Source: an uncultured Spirochaetaceae bacterium (lineage in GTDB: Bacteria; Spirochaetota; Spirochaetia; Treponematales; UBA12059). Taken from it: 5,549 nucleotides of DNA. The translations under genes were made by a program, and so were the position numbers. The stretch lies in the NCBI GenBank assembly GCA_938004315.1, contig CALKWG010000080.1:1-5549 (forward strand). Reading direction: 5' to 3'. The notes below the pieces were generated by a model. It made no database searches. It was not told the DNA's origin and saw only the letters and a list, made by a program, of their open reading frames with translations. Of this stretch, positions 5,499 to 5,549 are shown piece after piece (position 1 is the first letter of the stretch; each line of letters opens with the position of its first letter).

Positions 5499-5549
5499 AG
5501 ATCGGAAGAGCACACATCTGAACTCCAGTCACCGAATACGATCTCGTAT
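5499..5549 (+). other. Illumina TruSeq read-2 adapter with i7 index (not genomic)
   Basis: The sequence opens with AGATCGGAAGAGCACAC, follows with TCTGAACTCCAGTCAC after a single A-for-G mismatch (5516), then an 8-base index CGAATACG (5533-5540) and ATCTCGTAT, the start of the P7 flow-cell tail. This is read-through adapter. Genomic sequence ends at 5498, so the stop codon seen at 5519-5521 (TGA) is artificial. Confidence 0.97.

Noticed and set aside
1..5549. CRISPR arrays, tRNA or rRNA genes, insertion sequences
   Set aside because: No spaced direct repeats, tRNA-like folds, rRNA motifs or transposase-like proteins were seen on either strand.

Overview
The window is a GC-rich (about two thirds G+C by eye), densely coding bacterial fragment with Illumina adapter sequence at both ends. 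True genomic sequence runs from about 43 to 5498. The first 42 bases are a corrupted P5/read-1 adapter, and the last 51 are a near-perfect TruSeq read-2 adapter carrying the 8-base index CGAATACG. Both outer genes are therefore cut by the end of the insert, and the apparent ends of their proteins are adapter translation. No rRNA, tRNA, CRISPR array, insertion sequence or attachment site was seen. The likely source is a high-GC spirochaete of the Treponema/Spirochaetales kind. This rests on the style of the RlpA-like protein, the LoaP-type NusG paralog and the diverged xanthine-dehydrogenase-like protein. It is a judgement from remembered family sequences, not a search result.

Left part (43-819, minus strand): two small exported proteins are read leftward. 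The first (346-819) is an unrecognised protein with a signal peptide. The second (287-289 start, running off the left end) is the N-terminal part of an RlpA-like double-psi beta-barrel protein. They are 56 bases apart, each has a good Shine-Dalgarno sequence, and they probably form an operon of envelope proteins.

Middle (820-957): a 138-base divergent intergenic region that must carry the promoters in both directions.

Right part (958-5498, plus strand): four genes with every junction overlapping (14, 17 and 4 bases), hence one transcription unit. In order they are a LoaP-type processive antiterminator, a CapD/EpsC/PglF-family nucleotide-sugar 4,6-dehydratase lacking the usual membrane domain, a DegT/DnrJ/EryC1/StrS PLP aminotransferase, and a truncated xanthine dehydrogenase-like molybdopterin-subunit homologue with altered cofactor motifs. 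The dehydratase and aminotransferase together would make a UDP-4-amino-4,6-dideoxy sugar, the precursor type used for bacillosamine-like glycans. The antiterminator at the head of the operon is the expected regulator of a long glycan operon. The most unusual point is the fourth gene, a homologue of a redox enzyme subunit whose canonical molybdenum-cofactor motifs look eroded, coupled by an ATGA overlap to sugar genes.
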